Source: Ruminococcus sp.
Lineage (GTDB): Bacteria; Bacillota; Clostridia; Oscillospirales; Ruminococcaceae
Length of the DNA: 44,615 nt
NCBI GenBank assembly: GCA_017461395.1
Contig: JAFTYF010000024.1
Location: forward strand, 1-44,615
Direction of reading: 5' to 3'
The position numbers and the translations under genes were made by a program. Of this stretch, positions 23,904-33,112 are shown piece after piece. How positions within the stretch are numbered: the stretch's first letter is position 1; the number at the start of each line of letters is the position of its first letter. The notes beneath the pieces are model-generated. The model was not told the DNA's origin. It did no database searches and worked only from the letters and a program-made list of their open reading frames with translations.

Positions 23904-24821
23904 TTAGAATTCTGATATAATTTTTCTTTCTGAATCTTTTGAAGCATAGTTCCATGACTTTATTTTATCACCGCTGTAAAAATATCGAATTTCTTCGTGA
24001 GGAGTTTCATCGTCGCAGGTATCTACAATTATAAGCTTGATTTTCATTTTTTCCGGTATAAGAGCTTTTATGTAGACGCTTACACTCTGACCTGGATGAA
24101 TATTCTCCTTAGGCTCAGCAAGACCTGCAAGATTCGGCGCAAGTTCTACAAAAATACCGTATTCCTCGATAGACCTGACAATTCCCGAAACAGTCTCACC
24201 CGGATGAAAATCAGCAGCATTCTCATCCCATGTTCCTAAAAGCTCCTTATGACTAAGGCATATCCTGCCGTTTTCATTGGAACGCACAATAGCTCTTATA
24301 TACTGACCAGTGGAAAAACGATCGGACGGATGTGAAATTCTTGATACCGATATAGCGTCGATAGGAATAAGCGACGGCAATCCGCAGCCGATATCAACAA
24401 AACATCCAAATTGTTCAAGATGCGTGATTCTTACATCAATAATATCACCGGATGTAAGATGACCTGTATAATTTTCAATACATTTTTCCTGTGCTTCTTT
24501 TCTGGAAAGTATAGCTGAAACCTTTCCGGACGCATTTACTCTTACGTCCTTAACCATAAAGCAGACAAGTTTGTTTACCCGTGATATGAGAGCAATATCA
24601 CGGGTTTTTCCTTCTGAAATACCTACAGCGCCATCCTCTCTGGGAATAATTCCCTTTCCGCATGGAAGATCTACAATTAGATTATGTGCACTGTCACAGA
24701 CTGACACCCTTGCCTCCAAAATTATCTGCTTATTCATAGCTTCTCTGAGTCCCTCAGCTGATGAAATCAGCTTTAAATTCAGATCAGCTGAGTATAATGA
24801 ACCTTCTGGTTTATAAATCAT
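23904..24821 (-). CDS. S1 RNA-binding domain protein
   Basis: Encodes 305 residues from ATG at 24821, where GGAGG lies 7 nt upstream; the longer reading lacks this. It contains three S1-type OB folds, at about residues 27-105, 118-190 and 203-262. The middle one (HLTSGDIIDVRITHLEQFGCFVDIG) and the last (GETVSGIVRSIEEYGIFVELA) are clearest. Such proteins bind single-stranded RNA and occur as short relatives of ribosomal protein S1 in Clostridia. The precise role is unknown. It lies 68 nt after the 117-residue gene and is probably co-transcribed with it. Confidence 0.82.
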   Translation of the reverse strand: MIYKPEGSLYSADLNLKLISSAEGLREAMNKQIILEARVSVCDSAHNLIVDLPCGKGIIPREDGAVGISEGKTRDIALISRVNKLVCFMVKDVRVNASGKVSAILSRKEAQEKCIENYTGHLTSGDIIDVRITHLEQFGCFVDIGCGLPSLIPIDAISVSRISHPSDRFSTGQYIRAIVRSNENGRICLSHKELLGTWDENAADFHPGETVSGIVRSIEEYGIFVELAPNLAGLAEPKENIHPGQSVSVYIKALIPEKMKIKLIIVDTCDDETPHEEIRYFYSGDKIKSWNYASKDSERKIISEF

Positions 24822-24889
24822 GTTTATACCTCCGTAATCTCTGTTGCCTTGATACTTCATAATATGCGTATCTGAAACAGAATAGAACA

Positions 24890-25243
24890 TTATGATCCAG
24901 AGTGTATATTCAATCCGCCCATAGCGTTAAGAATTGCCTTTACATTGTTAATGCTGTCATTCTCGCAGATGACATATGCTTTTGTAGTACGGCTTCGTGA
25001 AGGTTCGGGAACAACATCCTCGCTTGCCGGAGACTCTATAACCGCAGTAATATAATTAAAAGTCGTGACAGCGGTAGGAATTATAGTATACAGCGTACCA
25101 TTTCTCAGCTTCACGCTTTCTTCGGAGCGCTTATTGTAGATTATTCCTGTCCGATGAATTCCTCTGATACCCTGCTTGATTCTATGAAGTGAAGCCTCTG
25201 CAAGCTCTGGAGCTTCAAATTCAGCCGATACTCTTGATACCAT
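24890..25243 (-). CDS. Small protein of unknown function
   Basis: Encodes 117 residues, with AGGA 9 nt before the ATG. No signal peptide or membrane segment is visible. The sequence alternates strands and helices: a start with MVSRVSAEFEAPELAEASLHR, a middle that could form strands, and an end helix with NNVKAILNAMGG. I do not recognise the family. It is divergent from the DUF951 gene and precedes the S1-domain gene. Confidence 0.65.
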   Translation of the reverse strand: MVSRVSAEFEAPELAEASLHRIKQGIRGIHRTGIIYNKRSEESVKLRNGTLYTIIPTAVTTFNYITAVIESPASEDVVPEPSRSRTTKAYVICENDSINNVKAILNAMGGLNIHSGS

Positions 25244-25340
25244 TTCGCATTATCCTTTCACTTTTTAGTAGAGTTCAATATGTTTTAATGGGGGTTTTTA
25301 TTATTTTTACACAAACTCAAAAAAATATACTCAATAAATA

Positions 25341-25369
25341 TTGATTTCATAATAATTTTAGGGTATAAT
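25341..25369 (+). promoter_or_regulatory. Sigma-A promoter of the DUF951-prfA operon
   Basis: TTGATT (25341-25346), a 17-bp spacer, and TATAAT (25364-25369). AGGAGG precedes the ATG at 25415. Confidence 0.78.
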
Positions 25370-25414
25370 TAGAAGTACACGGTTTTATAATGTATTATTT
25401 TAGGAGGAATTCTC

Positions 25415-25645
25415 ATGGATGTCAGACCTGGCGATATATTGACTATGAAAAAAAATCATCCATGCGGCTCAAATGAGATGTATGTGATCCGCTCCGGAAT
25501 GGATTTTCGGCTTCGCTGTGTAGGATGCTCAAGAGAATTTATGATCCCCAGAAAAAAAATCGAAAAAAGTATAAAGAAAATAAAACATCCGGATGAAGAA
25601 GTTTCCGGAACGATGAATAAAAAAGATAATCAAGGAGAAGCCTGA
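25415..25645 (+). CDS. DUF951 family small protein
   Basis: Encodes 76 residues. DUF951 is a short conserved Firmicutes family, usually about 65 residues, with a [11 protein letters not shown] motif and a CVGC pair, both present here (Cys17, Cys36 and Cys39). The cysteines may bind metal; the function is not established. The basic tail ([12 protein letters not shown]) is typical, followed by a charged extension. It is first in an operon and shares one base with prfA, so the two are coupled. Confidence 0.88.
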   Translation: MDVRPGDILTMKKNHPCGSNEMYVIRSGMDFRLRCVGCSREFMIPRKKIEKSIKKIKHPDEEVSGTMNKKDNQGEA

Positions 25646-26718
25646 TGTTTGAAAAGCTTGCAGTAATGGCGGAAAAATATAACGAGATCGGAGAAAAGCT
25701 TTCAGATCCGAATATAGTCAGCGATAATCAACTGTATACTCAACTTATGAAAGACTATAAAAATATGACGCCTATCATTGAAAAATATAATGAATATCAG
25801 AAGGCTCTTTCTTCATTCAGCGATGCAAAGGAAATGCTTGATGATGGTATTACTGACCGTGAAATGAAAGAGCTTGCTCAGGCTGAGCTTGAGGAAGCTA
25901 AATCAGATATGGAACGCATCGCTCAGGAACTTAAAATTTTACTTCTTCCAAAAGATCCTAATGATGATAAAAATGTTATAATAGAAATCAGAGGCGGAGC
26001 AGGCGGCGAAGAAGCGTCACTTTTTGCAAATTCTCTCTATCGTATGTATACAATGTACGCTGAAGCAAGAGGCTGGAAACAGGAAATACTTTCAGCTAAT
26101 CCTACAGAGCTTGGCGGCTTTAAGGAAATCAGCTTTTCCATTGAAGGAAGCGGAGCCTATTCTCGTCTGAAATATGAAAGCGGAGTTCATCGTGTACAGA
26201 GAGTTCCGGAAACTGAATCTCAGGGACGAATCCATACATCGACCGTAACAGTTGCGGTTCTCGTTGAAGCTGACGAAATAGAACTGGAAATCAATCCTAC
26301 TGACCTTAAGATCGACTATTTTAGAGCAAGCGGAGCAGGAGGACAGCATATTAATAAAACTGAATCAGCGGTCAGAATAACATATCTTCCCACAAACGTC
26401 GTCGTTGAATGTCAGGATGAACGCAGCCAGCACAAAAACAAGGACAAGGCCATGAAGATTCTGAGATCACGCATTTATGAGGCTATGCAGGAAGAACACG
26501 ATGCCAAAATCGCCTCCGAGAGAAAAATGCAGGTAGGTACCGGTGACCGCTCTGAAAGAATCAGAACATATAACTATCCTCAGGGACGTCTTACAGATCA
26601 TAGAATAGGACTTACTATCTACAGACTTGAGGATATTCTTAACGGAAATCTTGATGAAGTATTTGATGCACTTGCTACGGCCGATCAGGCTGCAAAGCTC
26701 GCAAGTCAGGAAGCGTAA
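25645..26718 (+). CDS. prfA: Peptide chain release factor 1
   Basis: Encodes 357 residues. RF1 recognises UAA and UAG and triggers peptide release on the ribosome. The stop-codon reading tripeptide PxT appears as PET within [17 protein letters not shown]. The GGQ motif that enters the peptidyl-transferase centre is in [17 protein letters not shown] (around residue 234). The coiled N-terminal domain is rich in Glu and Lys. The gene starts on the stop of DUF951 and lies 5 nt before Sua5. Confidence 0.96.
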   Translation: MFEKLAVMAEKYNEIGEKLSDPNIVSDNQLYTQLMKDYKNMTPIIEKYNEYQKALSSFSDAKEMLDDGITDREMKELAQAELEEAKSDMERIAQELKILLLPKDPNDDKNVIIEIRGGAGGEEASLFANSLYRMYTMYAEARGWKQEILSANPTELGGFKEISFSIEGSGAYSRLKYESGVHRVQRVPETESQGRIHTSTVTVAVLVEADEIELEINPTDLKIDYFRASGAGGQHINKTESAVRITYLPTNVVVECQDERSQHKNKDKAMKILRSRIYEAMQEEHDAKIASERKMQVGTGDRSERIRTYNYPQGRLTDHRIGLTIYRLEDILNGNLDEVFDALATADQAAKLASQEA

Positions 26719-26723
26719 AAATT

Positions 26724-27737
26724 ATGGAAACTATATTACTTGATGACAGTGAGGCTGATCTTCTTAAAGCAGCTGATATTATAAAAAATGGGGGCATAGT
26801 CGGTATACCAACTGAAACTGTGTACGGACTCGGAGCAGATGCCTCCAATCCGGAAGCAGTCAGCAAAATATTTACGGCTAAAGGACGACCTGCAGATAAT
26901 CCACTGATCGTACACCTTGCAGATTTTTCTAATGCAGTAATGTATACCACCTATATTCCGGAACTTGCCAAAAAAATTGCGGAAAGATTCTGTCCTGGAC
27001 CTTTGACAATCGTTCTGCCTAAAAATGACAGGATACCCTCAATAACCTCAGGCGGGCTTGACACAGTTGGAATAAGAATTCCGTCGCACAAGACAATGCA
27101 CCGTATAATCGAGCTTTCAGGATGTCCTATTGCAGCTCCGTCCGCAAATACATCAGGACTTCCAAGCCCGACATCCGCAGATCATGTTATGGATGATATG
27201 AACGGAAAAATTAATGCAGTTGTTGACGGCGGACAGTCTGAATTCGGTGTTGAATCGACAGTTATATCAATTGAAAATGAAACATCTGTGAGAATACTTC
27301 GTCCAGGATGCATAACAAGAGAAATGCTTCTTGAACTGTGCGATGACGTTATAATTGATCCCGCTATCCTTCATGACCTTGAAGCCGGACAAACTGCCGC
27401 TTCTCCCGGAATGAAGTATAAGCATTATTCTCCGAGCGCTGACGTTATAATGGTTGAAGGAAGTATAGAAGAATTTACGGAATATGTGAAAAAATTCAAT
27501 GCGCCGTGTGTTTGCTCACTTATATATGACGAGGATAGGAAATATTTCCCATACAGATATATGACATACGGCAGCAGCAGCTCCGAACAGGCACACTGGC
27601 TTTTTCAGAGACTGAGAGAGCTTGATGAGCTTGGTATAAAAAAAGTATTTGTCCGTGCTCCGTCAATTGACGGAGTAGGACTTGCGGTATATAATCGCCT
27701 TATAAGGGCGGCAGGATTTGAGGTGATAAAGCTATGA
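26724..27737 (+). CDS. L-threonylcarbamoyladenylate synthase (Sua5/TsaC type)
   Basis: Encodes 337 residues. It makes threonylcarbamoyl-AMP from threonine, bicarbonate and ATP, the first step of the t6A37 modification of tRNAs. The YrdC-like domain (about 1-200) has IPTETVYGLGADA, KGRPADNPLIVH, and the SANTSG motif. A linker with MKYKHYSP leads to a C-terminal Sua5 domain, so this is the long Sua5 form rather than the short TsaC. It lies between prfA and coaE, with a 4-nt overlap (ATGA) into coaE. Confidence 0.94.
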   Translation: METILLDDSEADLLKAADIIKNGGIVGIPTETVYGLGADASNPEAVSKIFTAKGRPADNPLIVHLADFSNAVMYTTYIPELAKKIAERFCPGPLTIVLPKNDRIPSITSGGLDTVGIRIPSHKTMHRIIELSGCPIAAPSANTSGLPSPTSADHVMDDMNGKINAVVDGGQSEFGVESTVISIENETSVRILRPGCITREMLLELCDDVIIDPAILHDLEAGQTAASPGMKYKHYSPSADVIMVEGSIEEFTEYVKKFNAPCVCSLIYDEDRKYFPYRYMTYGSSSSEQAHWLFQRLRELDELGIKKVFVRAPSIDGVGLAVYNRLIRAAGFEVIKL

Positions 27738-28390
27738 ATAGTCTGAGTGGAGTTATGGTAGTCGGACTTACCGGTCAGACCGGAGCAGGGAAAAGTACTG
27801 TATCAAAAGTATTCGCAGCTAACGGATTTGCAGTTATCAATGCGGATAATGTTGCAAGAAAAGTTGTCGAAAAAGGAAGCAGATGCCTTGCTGAAATTGA
27901 AGATTTTTTCGGCAGCGACGTTATCAGTAGTGACGGTACACTTAACCGAAAGGCACTCGCAGCAATTGTTTTTTCAGACAAAAACAAGCTTGAAACACTT
28001 AATACAATAACTTACCCTTATATTACAAGTTCAATTTTAAAATTGATCAGACTTCATTCTTCAAAGAATGAAAAGCTTATACTTCTTGACGCCCCTACAC
28101 TTTTTGAAAGTCGTGCCGATGATTTCTGTGAGATTATTATTTCTGTTCTTGCAGATCCGGATATCCGTGAAAAGAGGATAATTCTCCGTGACGGACTTTC
28201 TGCTGAACAAGCGCGAAAAAGAATGAATTCACAGCTTGATGAGGAGTTCTTTGAAACACATTCTGATTATATAATACATAACAACGGAGATCTTGATACT
28301 GTAAACGAGATTTCTAAGGAGGTATCAGATAAAATCAAAGACTTTTATCAAACCAATACCGCCTGTGATGAGCAATCCGCAGTTATGTGA
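27734..28390 (+). CDS. coaE: Dephospho-CoA kinase
   Basis: Encodes 218 residues. It adds the 3'-phosphate in the last step of coenzyme A synthesis. The P-loop GQTGAGKST is at about 14-22, the substrate-binding part VINADNVARKV follows, and LLDAPTLFES is the family motif where many have LDIPLLFE. SEQ-like LID residues are in SAEQARKRMNSQ. It overlaps Sua5 by 4 nt and ends just before the aminopeptidase gene. Confidence 0.93.
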   Translation: MNSLSGVMVVGLTGQTGAGKSTVSKVFAANGFAVINADNVARKVVEKGSRCLAEIEDFFGSDVISSDGTLNRKALAAIVFSDKNKLETLNTITYPYITSSILKLIRLHSSKNEKLILLDAPTLFESRADDFCEIIISVLADPDIREKRIILRDGLSAEQARKRMNSQLDEEFFETHSDYIIHNNGDLDTVNEISKEVSDKIKDFYQTNTACDEQSAVM

Positions 28391-28401
28391 AAGGAGTTTT
28401 T

Positions 28402-29805
28402 ATGGATAATACTAAAGAAATAATTAAGAATCTGAAAGAAAAACTTTTCTTGAAAAAACAACATGGCAGTTACAGAATGACAGATGAACAGCTTGCAGAT
28501 TGTGACAGCTTCTGTGAGGATTACAAAAAATTTATGGATGTCGCCAAAATCGAGCGTGAAGCCGTAAACTATTCCATTGATCTTCTTAAGAAGAACGGTT
28601 ACGTTGAATACAAAAAAGGAATGAAACTCAATCCCGGAGACAAGATATACCGCAACAATAGAGGAAAGGCAGTTCTCATGGCTATTGTAGGTACTGCTCC
28701 AATCAGTGATGGTGTGAGACTCTGTGCCGCTCATATCGACTCTCCTCGTCTTGATCTCAAACAGAATCCCCTGTATGAGGACAAGGAAATTGCTCTCTTT
28801 AAAACGCATTACTACGGTGGAATAAAGAAATATCAGTGGACAGCTATTCCACTTGCACTTCATGGTGTAATATGCAAGGCTGACGGTACAGAGGTTACTG
28901 TATCAATCGGCGAAGACGAAAACGATCCCGTTTTCTGTGTAACTGATCTTTTGCCGCACCTTGCAAATGCACAAATGTCAAAGCCTCTTGCAAAGGGCAT
29001 AACAGGAGAACAGCTGAATCTTCTTATCGGCTCACGTCCATTCAAAGATGATGAAGAAAGCGGCGCTGTAAAGCTTAACATAATGAATATACTTTTTGAG
29101 AAGTATGGTATTACAGAGGCGGATTTCATTTCCTCAGAGCTTGAAGCTGTTCCTGCTTTCAAGGCAAGAGATATAGGATTCGACCGCAGTATGATCGGTG
29201 CTTACGGTCACGACGACAAGGTATGTGCCTATACCGCGCTCCGTGCAACTGTTGATTGTGAGAATCCCGTTCATACAGTAGTAACTGTCCTCACTGACAA
29301 AGAAGAAACAGGCAGCGACGGAAATACAGGTCTTTGCTCATCATATCTGGAATATTTCATTCACGACATCGCAGAAGCTCTTGGCTCTGACGGCAGAACA
29401 GTACTTTCAGCGTCTGAATGTCTTTCTGCAGACGTAAATGCAGCTTTTGATCCTACTTTCCCTGAAGTAAATGAAAGTAACAACTGCGCATATATCAACA
29501 AGGGAGTTGTTATCACAAAATATACCGGTGCAAGAGGAAAATCCGGCACATCTGATGCATCTGCTGAATTTACTGGCAGAATAAGACGTCTTATGAACGC
29601 AAATGATGTTATTTGGCAGACTGGCGAGCTTGGTAAAGTAGACGAAGGCGGCGGCGGAACTGTTGCTGCATATATAGCTAATCTTGACGTTGATACGATT
29701 GATCTTGGAGTACCTGTACTCTCCATGCATGCCCCATATGAAGTTGTATCAAAGATAGACACATATATGGCATATAAAGCTTTTTCAGCATTTGTAAAAG
29801 ATTGA
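28402..29805 (+). CDS. M18 family zinc aminopeptidase
   Basis: Encodes 467 residues from ATG at 28402; AAAGGAG lies 5 nt before it, and the ATG at 28387 lacks a site. M18 enzymes release N-terminal residues, often acidic ones, from peptides in the cytoplasm with two metal ions. Metal and catalytic motifs are visible: AAHIDSPRLDLKQNP, GAYGHDDKVCAYT, LTDKEETGSDGNTG, and the late His in SMHAPYEVVSKID. The protein forms large TET-like particles in known relatives. It is last in the DUF951-prfA operon. Confidence 0.93.
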   Translation: MDNTKEIIKNLKEKLFLKKQHGSYRMTDEQLADCDSFCEDYKKFMDVAKIEREAVNYSIDLLKKNGYVEYKKGMKLNPGDKIYRNNRGKAVLMAIVGTAPISDGVRLCAAHIDSPRLDLKQNPLYEDKEIALFKTHYYGGIKKYQWTAIPLALHGVICKADGTEVTVSIGEDENDPVFCVTDLLPHLANAQMSKPLAKGITGEQLNLLIGSRPFKDDEESGAVKLNIMNILFEKYGITEADFISSELEAVPAFKARDIGFDRSMIGAYGHDDKVCAYTALRATVDCENPVHTVVTVLTDKEETGSDGNTGLCSSYLEYFIHDIAEALGSDGRTVLSASECLSADVNAAFDPTFPEVNESNNCAYINKGVVITKYTGARGKSGTSDASAEFTGRIRRLMNANDVIWQTGELGKVDEGGGGTVAAYIANLDVDTIDLGVPVLSMHAPYEVVSKIDTYMAYKAFSAFVKD

Positions 29806-29814
29806 TTAAAAAAG

Positions 29815-29839
29815 GCGGCATCCCGTAATGGAATGCCGC
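29815..29839. terminator. Terminator between aminopeptidase and DUF308 genes
   Basis: Arms GCGGCAT (29815-29821) and ATGCCGC (29833-29839) enclose a short internal stem. On the minus strand it is followed by six T, so it ends the DUF308 transcript well; on the plus strand the T-run is weaker. Confidence 0.75.
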
Positions 29840-29844
29840 TGATT

Positions 29845-30387
29845 TTATTTATCATTTTTTGTAAATCCGGTAACATCAATAATTCCGGAGGTAGAATTAC
29901 TTTTTCTTGACGCCATTACACGGGCAGCATAAAGATTAAACGCACCAACAAGTACCATTACAGCACCGACGAGTATTCTTGCAAGCGTTCCGGCATTGAA
30001 TGGATTTATAACGCATATTCCGCCGACAACGAGCATTACCGCACCGATAATTCCTCGTACTAATCCTTTATCTGAATTTATTGCCTTAACGATCTCTGAA
30101 ATTCCAAGTGCTGCTATTACTATTCCTCCAATAAAACCTATTCCAAAAGCAATTATCTTCGGAAGGAAGATAATTACAGCAATAAGAACTGCTGAACCGA
30201 TAACGGACGGAATCACAACTCCGGCATCTCCGGAGGTGATTCCCTGAATAATCTCGACAACACAGAAAAGCGCTATAATTATACATATACCGTAAAGTGT
30301 ATATGTTATGATTTTCGGGAAGAAAATCATTATGATTCCGATTATCGTAAGAAGAAGTCCCTTCGCAATAAATTTACTGTTATTCAA
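29845..30387 (-). CDS. DUF308 (HdeD-like) membrane protein
   Basis: Encodes 180 residues from TTG at 30387, with AGGAGG 9 nt upstream. It has about six hydrophobic helices, each with the Gly-rich pattern of DUF308 (GIIMIFFPKIIT, GIGFIGGIVIAALGISEIV, VGGICVINPFNAG). E. coli HdeD of this family is linked to acid resistance; here the role is unknown. It lies 13 nt after the transglutaminase gene and is last of the moxR operon. Confidence 0.85.
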   Translation of the reverse strand: MNNSKFIAKGLLLTIIGIIMIFFPKIITYTLYGICIIIALFCVVEIIQGITSGDAGVVIPSVIGSAVLIAVIIFLPKIIAFGIGFIGGIVIAALGISEIVKAINSDKGLVRGIIGAVMLVVGGICVINPFNAGTLARILVGAVMVLVGAFNLYAARVMASRKSNSTSGIIDVTGFTKNDK

Positions 30388-30400
30388 TTCAATGAACCTC

Positions 30401-33112
30401 CTATATAATTACATTGCCTATTTTGAGCCATATTTTTCTTAACAGACCAGATTTTTTATAAATATTTTCAGCAAGTGTATTTACAAAATCATTGCAGAAT
30501 TTGATATCCTCTGCTACTGGAGTTTCACGGCTAAATCCACTGCTGAGCGCAATATCCATAAATTTGTCGAAATCACCGATAGGGAAGTAATCTCTGCCGA
30601 TATGCTGCTCAACTTTCTTTGAGAATTCAGTATAATTCCTATTCTCATTTTTAAGCTTGAGAATTGCAAGCAGCTGCTCTGAATAGTGGTATATATTTTT
30701 AATTCTGTCAGAAACCGTTCCGCTGTTGAAGCGTCTGCATCTCATCTTGAGAATAATTATTCTTCTGATAAAGATCATCGCGGCTAAAAGAGCAATCATT
30801 AATATAATGTAAATTATACACTTAACAAAATCAGGGATTCCTGAAGATTCCTTAGCTGCTGCAGCTCGTGCATTTACAGTACCTGTTCCGGCGCCAATGC
30901 CTGTACCAGCGACGACAGGAGAAGTTGTGGTAGTTGTTGTTACTGTCTGAGTTGATTCATACGGAGATGTTGGGGCAGGACTGCTGTTCGACGAAGTAGA
31001 AACAGACTCGGTAACATCAGATGACGTTGGTTCACTTGAAGAAGGAGCCTCAGTGGGAGGTATATGACTGATTGTTCTTTCGGTATATCCAGCTGTAAAT
31101 TCGTATGGAACCCAGCCAAATCCGTCAAGATACACCTCAACCCATGCATGGCTTCTGTTGTCCTGTACATCAATTGTAAACGTTCCGTCAGGATTTACAG
31201 TACCCTTTTCAAAATCATCTGCAACAACGATATATCCAGTTGCATAACGTGCAGGGATTCCAGCCATTCTTGCAAGAAGAACACCGGATGATGCATAGTG
31301 GATGCAGTATCCTTTCTGATTTTCTATCAGGAAGTAGTTGACAAAATCACGGTTTGAAGGAGTTTTTCCGGGAGAGAGAGTATATTCAGTATCAGCTGCC
31401 ATTTTTTCACGCATCTTGCGGAGGATATCAAGCTTTTCAGCGGCGTTTTTGGCATCTGAAGCTTCGCTGATAATATCACCATATTCCTTACGGACTTCAT
31501 CCATATTCTTGTTATCCGGCAGCTGAAGGTAATTATCGTATACAAAATCACGGTATTTATTTTCAAGAAGAGCAGCAAGTATAAGATGTCCATTTTCATA
31601 GAATTGTTCAACCTGTCTGCCATGTACGCTTAATGGAATCTCAACTTCTATTTGGTCAGAAGCGATTCCGTTATCTGAACAGAACTGCGCAATACTTCTC
31701 TGATAATTTTCATCCTGTACGAATGCGTTATTGAAATCAAGAGTAATTTTTTCTGTAAGCAATGAAGTATAATATCCGACATCAATCGGAATAAAGCTGT
31801 AATTGAATTCCTTTGACTTTGTATCAAGAGAAGATACAAGCATATCACGGCTATATGAAAGTCCTCCTACATTTTTTGTTCCATACGGAGCGAATAGCCT
31901 TTCTTTACCAACCTTGGACACAATTTTAATAAGAATATCGTTTACACCCGGATTAAGAATCTGAGCGAAAAGACCGGGAAAATCCTGTGGGAATATTTTA
32001 TTCTCCTTGAATTCTTCAAATACGCTATCATTATATTTTTTCTTGCTCAGTTCAATCCATTCATTTTCCTTGTAGATGCTGCCTACTGTATCTTTGATAT
32101 AAACAGCACTGCCTACAGGCTGTTCAAATGTAACTTCTAGATCGGTAACATTTTTATAGGTGATATGGTCTTTACTGCCGAGCTTGTTATTATTGTATTT
32201 GAAGGAAAGCCCGAAAACACCTGTAATTTTTGAAAGGCTTTCGGCAAGATTTTCAATTGAGAACTCCTCAAAAGCGACACTCAGCTCACGGCGCTTGCGA
32301 TTAAGCTCATCGCTTCTTTCGTAGCCGGAAATATTAATAACTGATGATGTTATAAATGTAATGATCATTACAGAGGCAATAATGAAGATACCGCATTTTT
32401 CCGTAACTTTTAGCTTCATTTGTCTCTTTGGTGAGAACACATTGTTTTTTCGGACGAAGCCTCCTGAACCGCCGGAATATTCTCCCATATCAGTAGAGGT
32501 TATGCAGAACATAGCGATCCAGTAACTTACTGTAAGAGTTCCCCAGAAAATAGGAATAGCTATACCGTTGTAAAGTCCTATTTCAATTATGGGAAATGTA
32601 ACTATAAGCGGAAGTATCATATTGGGATGATATATGGTAAAAAAGTAAATTACAAAAGCTATAAGCCATATTCCGAAGATCAAAAGAATGGTAGTTGCTC
32701 GTTCTTCATCCTTGAAATCAACGTACTTATAGTAATTTATATCGTTTTTCATTGATTCTCTGTATATAATATTATATACAAATTTAAAGCCTTCCGTTAT
32801 ATCTCCGATCATTTTAACAGCAGCTCCTGCAAGTAAAAGCAGAGAAGCAGCAATTATCCAGAGTGCCTTTCGGTTTATCAGTATAAAAACTATGTAGAAT
32901 ATCGAAAAAAAGACTGCAGCCATAACAACTGCGCTTTTATTGTATACAAAACTGAACATTCCCAGAAAAGACATTATAACGGAAACAAAACCGATCACCG
33001 CAATTATAACAGACTCCAAACGTCTGAGATAAGGACGTTTATTTTTCACGGACATTACGATACTGTCACAGATCGTAATACCGTTTCTGTTTTTAATAAC
33101 ATTATTTTTCAT
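30401..33112 (-). CDS. Transglutaminase-like membrane protein (TgpA type)
   Basis: Encodes 903 residues. About seven membrane helices fill residues 35-235 and a large extracellular domain follows. The transglutaminase-like core has the catalytic Cys in KGYCIHYASSG (about residue 600) and His in NRSHAWVEVYLDGFGWVPYEFT (about 655). A Ser/Thr/Pro linker (about 685-740) leads to a last membrane helix (about 757-782) and a cytoplasmic tail. TgpA-like proteins occur with MoxR and DUF58 and probably process or cross-link surface proteins; the substrate is unknown. Its ATG overlaps the stop of the DUF58 gene (TAATG). Confidence 0.9.
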   Translation of the reverse strand: MKNNVIKNRNGITICDSIVMSVKNKRPYLRRLESVIIAVIGFVSVIMSFLGMFSFVYNKSAVVMAAVFFSIFYIVFILINRKALWIIAASLLLLAGAAVKMIGDITEGFKFVYNIIYRESMKNDINYYKYVDFKDEERATTILLIFGIWLIAFVIYFFTIYHPNMILPLIVTFPIIEIGLYNGIAIPIFWGTLTVSYWIAMFCITSTDMGEYSGGSGGFVRKNNVFSPKRQMKLKVTEKCGIFIIASVMIITFITSSVINISGYERSDELNRKRRELSVAFEEFSIENLAESLSKITGVFGLSFKYNNNKLGSKDHITYKNVTDLEVTFEQPVGSAVYIKDTVGSIYKENEWIELSKKKYNDSVFEEFKENKIFPQDFPGLFAQILNPGVNDILIKIVSKVGKERLFAPYGTKNVGGLSYSRDMLVSSLDTKSKEFNYSFIPIDVGYYTSLLTEKITLDFNNAFVQDENYQRSIAQFCSDNGIASDQIEVEIPLSVHGRQVEQFYENGHLILAALLENKYRDFVYDNYLQLPDNKNMDEVRKEYGDIISEASDAKNAAEKLDILRKMREKMAADTEYTLSPGKTPSNRDFVNYFLIENQKGYCIHYASSGVLLARMAGIPARYATGYIVVADDFEKGTVNPDGTFTIDVQDNRSHAWVEVYLDGFGWVPYEFTAGYTERTISHIPPTEAPSSSEPTSSDVTESVSTSSNSSPAPTSPYESTQTVTTTTTTSPVVAGTGIGAGTGTVNARAAAAKESSGIPDFVKCIIYIILMIALLAAMIFIRRIIILKMRCRRFNSGTVSDRIKNIYHYSEQLLAILKLKNENRNYTEFSKKVEQHIGRDYFPIGDFDKFMDIALSSGFSRETPVAEDIKFCNDFVNTLAENIYKKSGLLRKIWLKIGNVII

